Assembly (NCBI GenBank): GCA_030040035.1
Contig: JASHUJ010000114.1
Span: forward strand, 1-18,693
Direction: 5' to 3'
Length of the DNA: 18,693 bases
Source of the DNA: Thermoplasmata archaeon
GTDB lineage: Archaea > Thermoplasmatota > Thermoplasmata > Lutacidiplasmatales > UBA184
The position numbers were made by a program, and so were the translations under genes. Positions within the stretch are counted from its first letter, which is position 1. The number at the start of each line of letters is the position of its first letter. Below are positions 13,392-18,693 of the stretch, one piece after another. The notes beneath the pieces were generated by a model, which ran no database searches, was not told where the DNA came from, and saw only the letters and a program-made list of their open reading frames with translations.

Positions 13392-13964
13392 CTAGACCAT
13401 GATCGCGTGACGGCGACGCATCGATTCCTCGGTCTCCCCGCGGGCCCGCAGGAGCTCCGCGATGAGGGCGTCGGTGAGCCGAAGGCTCGCGGATTCGAAC
13501 AGCGTGCCGAGCGGAGCGACGATCGGGCGCTGGGCATCCTCGGCGAACTCGAGCACGAGGAGGAGCGTCGCGGCGTGCGCGAGCTTCGAGCTCGGGCGTC
13601 CCGTCAGGACGACGAGCTCGGCTCCCTCCCGTCGGACGATGTTCGCCGTCTGGATCGACGAGTAGCTCTCCCCCTGGCCCGAGAGGATGAACACGGCGTC
13701 GCCGTGCCGGACGATCGGCGTCACGCTCTCGCCGATGACGTAGGCGCGCAGGCCGGCTTGGACGAGGCGCATTGCGAACGCGCGTCCGATGATCCCGCTG
13801 CGTCCCGCGCCGTAGACGAAGATCTGCGGGGCGCGGTTCAGGATCTCGACCGCGCGCCCGACCGACTTCGGATCGATCCGCTCGAGGGCCTCTGTCACCC
13901 GGTCGCCGATGTAGCGCGACGCGCGGCCGAACGAGTGGCCCTCACCGGCGGCGTCCGGGACCAT
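13392..13964 (-). CDS. SIS-domain sugar phosphate isomerase, 6-phospho-3-hexuloisomerase-like
   Basis: A 190-residue single SIS domain resembling archaeal 6-phospho-3-hexuloisomerase (PHI/HxlB), which interconverts D-arabino-hex-3-ulose 6-phosphate and fructose 6-phosphate. The phosphosugar-binding loop is FVYGAGRSGIIGRAFAMRL, followed by GLRAYVIGESVTP. ILSGQGESYSS is the second Ser-rich phosphate loop, and VVLTGRPSSKLA follows. APLGTLFESAS contains the catalytic-type glutamate, and the helical C terminus fits. Its ATG overlaps the end of the TIM-barrel gene by 23 bases and is fixed by a consensus Shine-Dalgarno sequence. The usual PHI partner, hexulose-phosphate synthase, is not recognisable here: the paired barrel belongs to the endonuclease IV/xylose isomerase superfamily. 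The exact substrate is therefore open. Confidence 0.87.
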   Translation of the reverse strand: MVPDAAGEGHSFGRASRYIGDRVTEALERIDPKSVGRAVEILNRAPQIFVYGAGRSGIIGRAFAMRLVQAGLRAYVIGESVTPIVRHGDAVFILSGQGESYSSIQTANIVRREGAELVVLTGRPSSKLAHAATLLLVLEFAEDAQRPIVAPLGTLFESASLRLTDALIAELLRARGETEESMRRRHAIMV

Positions 13965-15144
13965 GGCCGCGCACCTCCTTGCGCCCCCGGGGGCGCGCGG
14001 CGCGCGCGAGCACCGGTCGTACCGGATGCGCGGGGCGCTTCGACGCGGGCCGGGCGACGACGGCCGGCCGGCGGGCGGGCGACGGCGCCGGCTTCGCGAC
14101 CGGCTTCGGCACCGGTTTGGGCGCGGGGGGCGCGTGGAGCTTCGCGTAGCGGCGCGTGAGCGCGCGCTCGTAGAGGAGCTTCATGTACATCGCGTCGTGC
14201 TCGAGGAGCGGCGAGCTCGAGATCACGGTGATGTCGTACTCCCGTTCGGCAAGGATCTCGGCGACCGGGTCGAACTTGACGAGACCCCGCTTGATCGGGG
14301 TCAGGCGGAACTCCCCCGGCCCGTAGAACTCGACGCCCGAGAAGTTGAGGTAGAGCGGGCCCGAGGTCGCCTCGACGAACTGCCGGATCAGCGGCTCGAG
14401 CAGCTCGGGCGACTCGAACGTCGTGCGCTCGCGCGCCGCGAGGTGCGGGAGGTTGAGCACCGGGACGATCCCCTTCACCCGACGCGCGAGCTCGAGGACC
14501 TCCTCGCGCGAGCCGAAGACGTCGGGATGGCCGCTCGGCTCGACCGCGAGCCGGACGGTCCCCCGCGAGTTCGTGTCGAGCCACTTGACGAGGTCGCTCG
14601 CGATCTCCGTGAGCTCCTGGATCGAGTCGGCCCGGTCCCCGGGCCCGAAGAATCCGAGGTGCGTCACCGCGAGGCGCGCCCCGAGCCCTTCGGCGAGGAC
14701 GCCGGCCCACTGGATCTGGCGCGTCGACTGCTCGCGCGCGTCGGCCGAGCCGAAGAAGTCGACGTAGTACGGGGCGTGGAGCGTGAGATCGACGTCGAGC
14801 GCCCGGGCGAGCGCCTTCGTCTGCTGGAGGTCCGCGTAGTCCTTCGCGAGGCTCCAGGTGAGGGTCGTGAGCGAGTCCCGCCGCTTGATCGGGGTGGTGA
14901 GCGCCGCGAGGCTCGGAGCGCCGCCCTGGTGGTCCGCAGGGCCGACGCTGACGACGAGCTGCTGGGCGAGCTCCCGGGAGACCTTCCCGATCTCCTCGTC
15001 GAGCGCGAGCCGGGTGAGCGGGTTGACCTTGATGAACTGGACCTCCATCGCGGTGAGCCCGAGATGGTGGACGTCGGCGATCCCGTCCCGGAGCGTGCGC
15101 CCCTTGCACGAAAGAGGGATCCCCGCGGGGCCGAACCGGATCAC
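13942..15144 (-). CDS. Endonuclease IV/xylose-isomerase-like TIM-barrel protein with basic C-terminal tail
   Basis: A 400-residue protein. Residues 1 to about 330 form an AP-endonuclease-2-type TIM barrel of an archaeal subfamily (RFGPAGIPLSCKGRT at the N terminus, LGLTAMEVQF). Retained metal-ligand-like positions are His123 (LTLHAPYY), His162 (AVTHLGFF), Glu202 (LAVEPSG) and His234 (NLPHLAAR). Other sites differ from endonuclease IV: Asn231 where Asp is expected, Asn267 in LYLNFSG where His is expected, and Ser in ISSSPLL where Glu is expected. Residues about 336-400 form a Pro/Lys/Arg/Ala tail with repeated PKPV units, like histone-H1 tails. The start is GTG, 26 bases after the predicted transcription start. 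It may be a DNA-repair nuclease or a sugar-phosphate isomerase/epimerase; overlap with the SIS gene favours sugar metabolism, the basic tail favours nucleic acid. Confidence 0.85.
   Translation of the reverse strand: MIRFGPAGIPLSCKGRTLRDGIADVHHLGLTAMEVQFIKVNPLTRLALDEEIGKVSRELAQQLVVSVGPADHQGGAPSLAALTTPIKRRDSLTTLTWSLAKDYADLQQTKALARALDVDLTLHAPYYVDFFGSADAREQSTRQIQWAGVLAEGLGARLAVTHLGFFGPGDRADSIQELTEIASDLVKWLDTNSRGTVRLAVEPSGHPDVFGSREEVLELARRVKGIVPVLNLPHLAARERTTFESPELLEPLIRQFVEATSGPLYLNFSGVEFYGPGEFRLTPIKRGLVKFDPVAEILAEREYDITVISSSPLLEHDAMYMKLLYERALTRRYAKLHAPPAPKPVPKPVAKPAPSPARRPAVVARPASKRPAHPVRPVLARAARPRGRKEVRGHGPGRRR
13972..13980 (-). promoter_or_regulatory. Consensus Shine-Dalgarno site of the SIS-domain gene
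   Basis: AAGGAGGTG on the minus strand, fully complementary to the archaeal 16S rRNA 3' end and seven bases before the ATG at 13964. It lies within the coding sequence of the upstream TIM-barrel gene and decides the SIS start. Confidence 0.85.
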
Positions 15145-15188
15145 GAGTAACCAAGCCTCGGAAAGGGGAGCAGGGGCTATCCGGCGTT

Positions 15189-15203
15189 CCTATATATCAA
15201 AAG
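15189..15203 (-). promoter_or_regulatory. TATA box of the TIM-barrel/SIS operon, overlapping the rlmE stop codon
   Basis: CTTTTGATATATAGG on the minus strand is a near-ideal archaeal TATA box with an upstream T-rich flank. It predicts initiation near 15170, about 26 bases before the GTG at 15144. Its GAT ATA TAG is also the last codons and stop of rlmE. Confidence 0.75.
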
Positions 15204-15852
15204 CCGAGGGAACGGGGTCGTCCGGCCGGATCGTCGATCCGCTCGGTGCCCCCGCGTGGTAGCCGAGGGCGACGAGGTAGAGCTCGCTCGACGGCTCGCG
15301 GGACGCCGGAGGCTTCGTACGACGCACTCGCTCGAAGCTCGGGGCGATCTCGCCCTCGAGCGCGTCGAGCAGATCGCCGGCGAAGACCTTGGCCACGAAC
15401 GCTCCCTCGGGCGCCAGGACCTCGCGGGCGAGACGGAAGGCGTCCCGCACGAGCCCGACCGACCGGGCGTGGTCGGTCGCATACGCTCCACTGATCCGGG
15501 GCGACATATCCGAGAGGACGAGCTGGAACGGGACCTCCCCCGTCGCGACCAGCCGCGCGGCGAGTCCGGGGTCGCCCACGCGCCCGCGAACGGACCGCAC
15601 GCCCGGGATGGGGGGGACCGCCCGGGGATCGACCGCGACGACCGACCCGCGGGGGCCAATCGTCTCCCGCGCGACGATCGACCAGCCGCCGGGGGCGGCG
15701 CCGAGGTCCAGCACGTGGTCGCCGCGGTGGGCGAGGGGGAACCGCTCGAGCAGGTACCCGAGCTTGAACGCCGCCCGGGAGCGGAGACCGGCGCGCTGCG
15801 CCTCCCGGTAGTAGGGGTCCCGGCGTCGCTCGCGGACGAATCGACGCCCCAC
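15190..15852 (-). CDS. rlmE: FtsJ/RlmE-like ribosomal RNA 2'-O-methyltransferase
   Basis: An SAM-dependent 2'-O-methyltransferase of the RrmJ/FtsJ family, expected to modify a uridine in 23S rRNA (some relatives act on tRNA). RRRDPYYREAQRAGLRSRAAFKL is split here as the N-terminal substrate part (DPYYREAQ) and the first catalytic lysine (RAAFKLGYL). DLGAAPGGWS is the SAM motif. LSDMSPRISG holds the Asp, FVAKVFAGD the second Lys, and ELYLVALGY the Glu of the K-D-K-E tetrad. I start at GTG 15852, which puts 11 residues before DPYY as in archaeal relatives. GTG 15897 (15 more basic residues) is possible, while ATG 15969 would lie inside the tRNA gene. It follows tRNA-Pro on the same strand and may share its transcript. 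Confidence 0.9.
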   Translation of the reverse strand: MGRRFVRERRRDPYYREAQRAGLRSRAAFKLGYLLERFPLAHRGDHVLDLGAAPGGWSIVARETIGPRGSVVAVDPRAVPPIPGVRSVRGRVGDPGLAARLVATGEVPFQLVLSDMSPRISGAYATDHARSVGLVRDAFRLAREVLAPEGAFVAKVFAGDLLDALEGEIAPSFERVRRTKPPASREPSSELYLVALGYHAGAPSGSTIRPDDPVPSAFDI

Positions 15853-15924
15853 GCGCCGGGGATGTCGGGGGCCCCTCTTGAAAGAACGCCCCCGCACCCG
15901 ACCGGGCGGGGTCGATGACCCGGA

Positions 15925-15999
15925 TGGGGCCGTCCGAATTTGAATCGGAGTCTCTTGCACCCCAAGCAAGAAGGATGGTCCAAGCTACCCCACGGCCCC
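15925..15999 (-). tRNA. tRNA-Pro (anticodon GGG)
   Basis: A 75-base minus-strand cloverleaf. The acceptor stem is GGGGCCG/CGGCCCC, seven perfect pairs, with discriminator A. The D arm contains GGGTAGCTTGGACCATCC. The anticodon stem CTTGC/GCAAG encloses loop TTGGGGT, giving anticodon GGG, which reads CCC and CCU proline codons. The variable region is short. The T arm is TCCGA-TTCAAAT-TCGGA, five perfect pairs. The bases after the discriminator are TCC, so CCA is not encoded and is added post-transcriptionally. No intron interrupts the anticodon loop. A TATA element lies about 37 bases upstream. Confidence 0.95.
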
Positions 16000-16031
16000 A
16001 CGCCGCGCCGGTCGCCGCCGACCGGGCCGAG

Positions 16032-16042
16032 TTAGATAAGCG
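16032..16042 (-). promoter_or_regulatory. TATA box of tRNA-Pro (and possibly rlmE)
   Basis: CGCTTATCTAA on the minus strand, in the 61-base gap between the small membrane-protein gene and the tRNA. It predicts initiation near 16011, a 12-base leader before the mature tRNA 5' end. No other convincing AT-rich element lies before rlmE, so read-through is likely. Confidence 0.6.
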
Positions 16043-16060
16043 TTCGCACGCCGGACCGCG

Positions 16061-16249
16061 CTAGTGCGCGTGGACGTACCACCAGGTCACGATCCCGGCG
16101 ACGGAGATGATCAGCGTGTTGAGGAGCGCGAGCCAGAAGAACGACCAGAGCTCGTGCTTGCCTTCCTCGGGTCCGACGTGCGCGCTCGGCGTCGAGCTGC
16201 CGGGGTAGGGCGTGTACGGCGTCTCGAACGGCGTCGCCTCCGGGCCCAT
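16061..16249 (-). CDS. Small single-pass membrane protein (62 residues)
   Basis: I do not recognise a family. Residues 1-31 are polar and rich in Pro, Thr and Gly. Residues 35-58 form one clear transmembrane helix (FFWLALLNTLIISVAGIVTWW), and the protein ends WWYVHAH with two histidines at the membrane boundary. A TATA element lies 26-36 bases before the ATG, so it has its own transcript with a leader of a few bases. Tiny single-helix subunits are common in heme-copper oxidases (for example subunit IIa of ba3-type enzymes), and ctaA/ctaB lie about 1 kb upstream on the same strand. A role as an accessory oxidase subunit is a reasonable but unproven guess. Confidence 0.75.
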   Translation of the reverse strand: MGPEATPFETPYTPYPGSSTPSAHVGPEEGKHELWSFFWLALLNTLIISVAGIVTWWYVHAH

Positions 16250-16276
16250 CGCTCGGCCGATTCGAGCGGCCCCGGC

Positions 16277-16286
16277 TACTTATGCG
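16277..16286 (-). promoter_or_regulatory. TATA box of the small membrane-protein gene
   Basis: CGCATAAGTA on the minus strand, centred about 32 bases before the ATG at 16249. It predicts initiation near 16256 and a leader of about seven bases. Confidence 0.55.
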
Positions 16287-16310
16287 CTCGGTTCGTGCGC
16301 CGGTCCGCAC

Positions 16311-17024
16311 CTATCCGGCGAACCAGGGAAGGCGCGCGGCGGGTCCCGTCGGCTTCAGGACGAGGAGATGCAGGTTCGCTCCGGGGTCCCCCGGTGCGTA
16401 GCTGTCGCGGAGCGCGAGCTGGTAGAGGATGAACAGGGCGTCCTCGTCCGACTGGACGCCCAGCGATCGGTGGAGGTCGAGCCCGAAGCGCCCCTTCAGG
16501 TTGGCGAGCAGCTCCTCGAAGTCGATCTGGCCCGAGCCGTCGACCGACTGGGCCCGGCGGAAGAGCCCCGCCACGATCCCCGTCGCGATGCGCAGGATCT
16601 CCCGAGGCGCGGCGACCCGCAGGTGGAAATGCGGCGGATCCGCCGGGCGGTCGGCCGACGGCATGACCAGGATCGAGACCTCGTGATCGATCGTCGTGCC
16701 GGGAGAGTGGGCGAGCCGCGCCCAGGCGAGCTCGGCCGCGTCGTCGGTCGGGACGACGAAGATCGCCCGGGTCGGCTCGGGCCGGGCCGTGGAGATCCCC
16801 TCGACCCAGCGGTCGATCCCCTGCTGGACGGTCGGGCCGGCGCCCGGTGGAACGAAGACGGGGAACGTGCGGCGGGGGACGCCCGCCTCCTGGACCCAGA
16901 ACGCGGGCTCGACCGGCGTGGCCCGGTGACCCGGAGGGACCCGGGAGTACCCGAGGCGCTTCAGAACGGTCTCGGCCGCGCGCCAGCGCGGATTCGACCC
17001 CCCGGCGGGGTCTGGCTCCGGCAT
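16311..17024 (-). CDS. Uncharacterised cytoplasmic protein (237 residues)
   Basis: I cannot name a family. There is no signal peptide or membrane helix. After an N-terminal helix (WRAAETVLKRLGYSRV), the chain has FWVQEAGVPRRTFPVFVPP, an alternating strand/helix stretch (TRAIFVVPTDDAAELAWARL), a strand HEVSILVMPSAD, HFHLRVAAPREILRIATGIVAGLFRRAQS, and a C-terminal helical part ending LHLLVLKPTGPAARLPWFAG. This looks like a compact alpha/beta protein. The frame extends upstream, but ATG 17024 is 29 bases from a TATA element, so I use it; the next in-frame ATG lies upstream of that promoter. The gene is flanked by the small membrane protein and ctaB, all on the minus strand, which is weak contextual support for a link with respiration. 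Confidence 0.75.
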   Translation of the reverse strand: MPEPDPAGGSNPRWRAAETVLKRLGYSRVPPGHRATPVEPAFWVQEAGVPRRTFPVFVPPGAGPTVQQGIDRWVEGISTARPEPTRAIFVVPTDDAAELAWARLAHSPGTTIDHEVSILVMPSADRPADPPHFHLRVAAPREILRIATGIVAGLFRRAQSVDGSGQIDFEELLANLKGRFGLDLHRSLGVQSDEDALFILYQLALRDSYAPGDPGANLHLLVLKPTGPAARLPWFAG

Positions 17025-17046
17025 CGGTGAATCAAGGCCGGCACCC

Positions 17047-17059
17047 CGAGATAAGCTCG
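17047..17059 (-). promoter_or_regulatory. TATA element of the 237-residue protein gene
   Basis: CGAGCTTATCTCG on the minus strand, centred about 29 bases before the ATG at 17024, in the 56-base gap after ctaB. The flanking CGAG/CTCG form a 4-bp dyad around it. It implies transcription separate from ctaA-ctaB. Confidence 0.5.
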
Positions 17060-17080
17060 ACGCGCCACGGCGCCGCATGC

Positions 17081-18019
17081 TTACCCGAACGCCCCGCGGA
17101 CCCCGCCCGAGAGCAGCGGGGCGTTCGCCGCGATCGCGAGGATCACGAAGAGGAGGTACGGGCCCGAGTACAGGAACCCCCGACGGGCGGTCCGCTTCGT
17201 GACCTCGGTCCAGAGCGGGAGCGTGAGGACGACGAACGCCGCGCCGAGCGCGACCAGTACGACGAGCACCGGCCACGTCACCGCCCCGGTCCAGCCGAGC
17301 AGGAGGGCGGAGGGCACGAGGAGCGCGGCCGACACCACGACGATCTTGCCCGAGAGCGGGACGTCGTCCATCTTCGGGAGCATCGGGAGGCCGGCCCGGG
17401 CGTAGTCGTCCTTCAGGAGGAGCGCGAGGCTCCAGAAGTGCGGCGGAGTCCAGAGGAAGACGAGGAGGGCGAACGCGAGGACCCCGGGGGTCCAGGCGCC
17501 GACCGCGGCGGCGCTGCCGGCGAGGGCGGGCGCGCTGCCCGCGAAGCCCCCGATGACGATGTTCCAGCTCGAGCGGCGCTTGAGCCACAGCGTGTAGAGC
17601 ACCACGTACGTGAGACCGCCGAGCAGGATCGAGAAGCCGGTCAGCGGGTTCAACCAGACGGTCGCGCCCCCGATCCCCACGGCCAGGAGCGTCAATCCGA
17701 GGGCGAGTACGAGCCGGCCGGATCCGATCCGCGCTTCGGGCAGCGGGCGGTGCTGCGTACGGCGCATCCGGCGATCGATGTCGCGGTCGAGGTAGTGGTT
17801 CAGCATCGCCGCCCCGGCCGAGGCGACCCCTCCCGTGCCGACGAGGATCCCCAGCCGGGCGAGATCGACCGAGCGGGGGTCCGCGAGCAGGAATCCCCCG
17901 ACCGCGACGAGGCAGATCAGCGCCGTGATGCCGGGCTTCGAGAGCTCGAAGAGGTCCCGTGCGACCGATCGGGGCCCCGGGCCGGCGGCCGCAACGGGGG
18001 GGCTCGGGGGACCGTCCAT
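17081..18019 (-). CDS. ctaB: Protoheme IX farnesyltransferase (heme O synthase)
   Basis: A 312-residue integral membrane prenyltransferase of the UbiA family that adds farnesyl (or a longer prenyl) group to heme b to give heme o for heme-copper oxidases. The first Asp-rich motif is NHYLDRDIDRRMRRTQHRPL, and the second region is LKDDYARAGLPMLP. FLWTPPHFWSLAL is a CtaB hallmark. About nine hydrophobic helices can be traced. The N terminus has an extra 20 or so Pro/Ala/Gly residues before FELSKPGITAL. The ATG at 18019 is preceded by GGGAGAGG about ten bases upstream. It follows ctaA after 30 bases and is co-transcribed with it, which together implies heme A synthesis and an A-type cytochrome oxidase. 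Confidence 0.96.
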   Translation of the reverse strand: MDGPPSPPVAAAGPGPRSVARDLFELSKPGITALICLVAVGGFLLADPRSVDLARLGILVGTGGVASAGAAMLNHYLDRDIDRRMRRTQHRPLPEARIGSGRLVLALGLTLLAVGIGGATVWLNPLTGFSILLGGLTYVVLYTLWLKRRSSWNIVIGGFAGSAPALAGSAAAVGAWTPGVLAFALLVFLWTPPHFWSLALLLKDDYARAGLPMLPKMDDVPLSGKIVVVSAALLVPSALLLGWTGAVTWPVLVVLVALGAAFVVLTLPLWTEVTKRTARRGFLYSGPYLLFVILAIAANAPLLSGGVRGAFG

Positions 18020-18049
18020 CGGCTCGTCGCCTCTCCCAGGGGACCCGCG

Positions 18050-18622
18050 CTAGCCGTCCCCCGGCCGGCCGAACGGGACGTCCGCCGGAGCCCCGGGCGA
18101 CGCGGGAGCGGGCCCGGGACGGACGGGTTCGGGCGCCTCCACCGACGCCCGCCGGGCCCAGTCGACCCAGCGCCGCGGCATCTCCCGAAGGTTCGCGAGC
18201 AGGGTGAGGAGGAGCAGGAGGGCGAACAGGACGGTCGCGATGCCGAGGTGGATGAGGATGAACGTCGGGTCGAGCCGGCTCTCGACGACCAGGCCGCCCA
18301 GGAGCGCCTCGGTCACGACGAGCGCGAGGCACCCGAAGGCGAGGCGCAGGAGGACCTTACGGCCCCGTTCGAAGGCGATCCCGAGGAGGGTCGTCACGAG
18401 CACCGCGACCGAGAGGAAGAACGCCGAGACCCGGTGGCTCCACTCCGCGATCACCCCGCCCTGGAACGCGGGCAACAGGTTGCCGTTGCCGAAGCAGGAC
18501 GGCCAGTCGGGGCAGGCGAGCCCGTTCCCGCTCGCCATCACGTTGCCGCCGAGCAGGATCGTCGTGTAGCAGAGGAGGCACGCCATCGCCGCGATGATGC
18601 GGAAGAGGTCATGGCCGCGCAT
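18050..18622 (-). CDS. ctaA: Heme A synthase, half-size archaeal type
   Basis: A 190-residue membrane protein of the CtaA/Cox15 family that oxidises the C8 methyl of heme o to make heme a. It has four transmembrane helices rather than the eight of Bacillus CtaA, matching the single-repeat archaeal form (as in Aeropyrum), which probably works as a dimer. Heme-ligand histidines are His63 in EWSHRVSAF and His125 in LIHLGIAT. Cys37 and Cys43 in ACPDWPSC form the extracellular cysteine pair of this family. TEALLGGLVV is the conserved helix-3 motif. The last 35 residues are a Pro/Ala-rich cytoplasmic tail. GGAGGG eight bases before the ATG marks it as an internal operon gene. Confidence 0.94.
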   Translation of the reverse strand: MRGHDLFRIIAAMACLLCYTTILLGGNVMASGNGLACPDWPSCFGNGNLLPAFQGGVIAEWSHRVSAFFLSVAVLVTTLLGIAFERGRKVLLRLAFGCLALVVTEALLGGLVVESRLDPTFILIHLGIATVLFALLLLLTLLANLREMPRRWVDWARRASVEAPEPVRPGPAPASPGAPADVPFGRPGDG

Positions 18623-18630
18623 CGACGAAT

Positions 18631-18636
18631 CCCTCC
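18631..18636 (-). promoter_or_regulatory. Shine-Dalgarno site of ctaA
   Basis: GGAGGG on the minus strand, eight bases before the ctaA ATG and three bases after the stop of the upstream frame. It fixes the ctaA start and suggests ctaA is translated from a polycistronic mRNA. Confidence 0.65.
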
Positions 18637-18638
18637 GC

Positions 18639-18693
18639 CTACGGCGCCTCCGTCGGGGCGGCCGTCGGGAGGGGAACGGGGGTGCGCACGGGG
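18639..18693 (-). CDS. C-terminal end of an unidentified upstream gene (partial)
   Basis: Only 17 residues are visible before a TAG stop: PVRTPVPLPTAAPTEAP. The Pro/Thr/Ala composition looks like a flexible tail and cannot identify the protein. The support for a gene is positional: the stop is 16 bases before the ctaA ATG, with a Shine-Dalgarno sequence between them. In related clusters a cytochrome oxidase subunit gene would be a natural neighbour. Confidence 0.4.
   Translation of the reverse strand, partial: PVRTPVPLPTAAPTEAP

Noticed and set aside
15853..15969. N-terminal extension of RlmE starting at ATG 15969
   Set aside because: It would run through the tRNA-Pro gene (15925-15999), and archaeal relatives begin about a dozen residues before the DPYY motif.
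16311..18332. A single 673-residue minus-strand protein covering ctaB and the 237-residue gene
   Set aside because: The upstream two thirds is an out-of-frame shadow of ctaB and the end of ctaA; only the part from 17024 looks protein-like, and a TATA element sits just before it.
1..18693. Mobile element, CRISPR array, prophage or defence island
   Set aside because: No transposase, integrase, terminal repeats, regularly spaced repeats, toxin-antitoxin or restriction genes were found; composition and gene packing are uniform.

Overview
The window is a GC-rich stretch of archaeal chromosome. Domain-level evidence is clear: ribosomal protein S8e, SRP19, a GPN-loop GTPase, pyruvoyl-dependent arginine decarboxylase, an ADP-forming acyl-CoA synthetase, a tRNA without encoded CCA, and TATA boxes about 25 bases upstream of many start codons. 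Thermoplasma-type glucose dehydrogenase, an aldolase of the KDG-aldolase superfamily, a two-subunit 2-oxoacid:ferredoxin oxidoreductase and heme A/heme O synthases together suggest an aerobic, heterotrophic, uncultured member of the Thermoplasmatota. That placement is inference. No mobile element, CRISPR array or gene with clearly foreign composition was seen. Genes are packed tightly, and no gap exceeds about 125 bases.

Layout: (a) 1-2402, minus: korA-korB (korB runs off the left edge). (b) 2524-3233, plus: moaD-moaE for molybdopterin. (c) 3136-5286, minus: fused ADP-forming acyl-CoA synthetase, overlapping moaE tail to tail. (d) 5356-6231, plus: Mrp/ApbC Fe-S carrier ATPase. (e) 6182-6919, minus: TraB/PrgY-like protein. 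(f) 6997-7299, plus: unknown 100-residue protein. (g) 8806-7303, minus: rps8e-srp19-GPN GTPase. (h) 10864-8855, minus: KDG-aldolase-like gene and glucose dehydrogenase. (i) 10928-11922, plus: rnhB and an SCP2-domain gene. (j) 12743-11919, minus: membrane-anchored surface protein. (k) 13342-12842, minus: pdaD. (l) 15144-13392, minus: endonuclease-IV-like TIM-barrel gene overlapping a SIS-domain (PHI-like) gene. (m) 15999-15190, minus: tRNA-Pro(GGG) and rlmE/ftsJ. (n) 16249-16061, minus: 62-residue membrane protein. (o) 17024-16311, minus: unknown protein. (p) 18693-17081, minus: end of an unidentified gene, ctaA, ctaB.

Functionally, the aldolase and glucose dehydrogenase fit a non- or semi-phosphorylative Entner-Doudoroff route. 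2-Oxoacids can be oxidised to acyl-CoA by KorAB, and the acyl-CoA cashed in for ATP by the ADP-forming synthetase. CtaA/CtaB supply heme for a terminal oxidase whose structural genes probably lie to the right.

A strong regulatory-layout pattern runs through the window. First genes of transcription units usually have a TATA box 25-27 bases before the start codon and so should be leaderless or nearly so. Several downstream genes instead carry Shine-Dalgarno sequences (moaE, the SIS gene, ctaA, gdh). Two divergent pairs appear to share one TATA element. The less ordinary loci are the TIM-barrel/SIS pair, the convergent antisense overlaps, the hairpin upstream of the surface-protein gene, and several unassigned small proteins.
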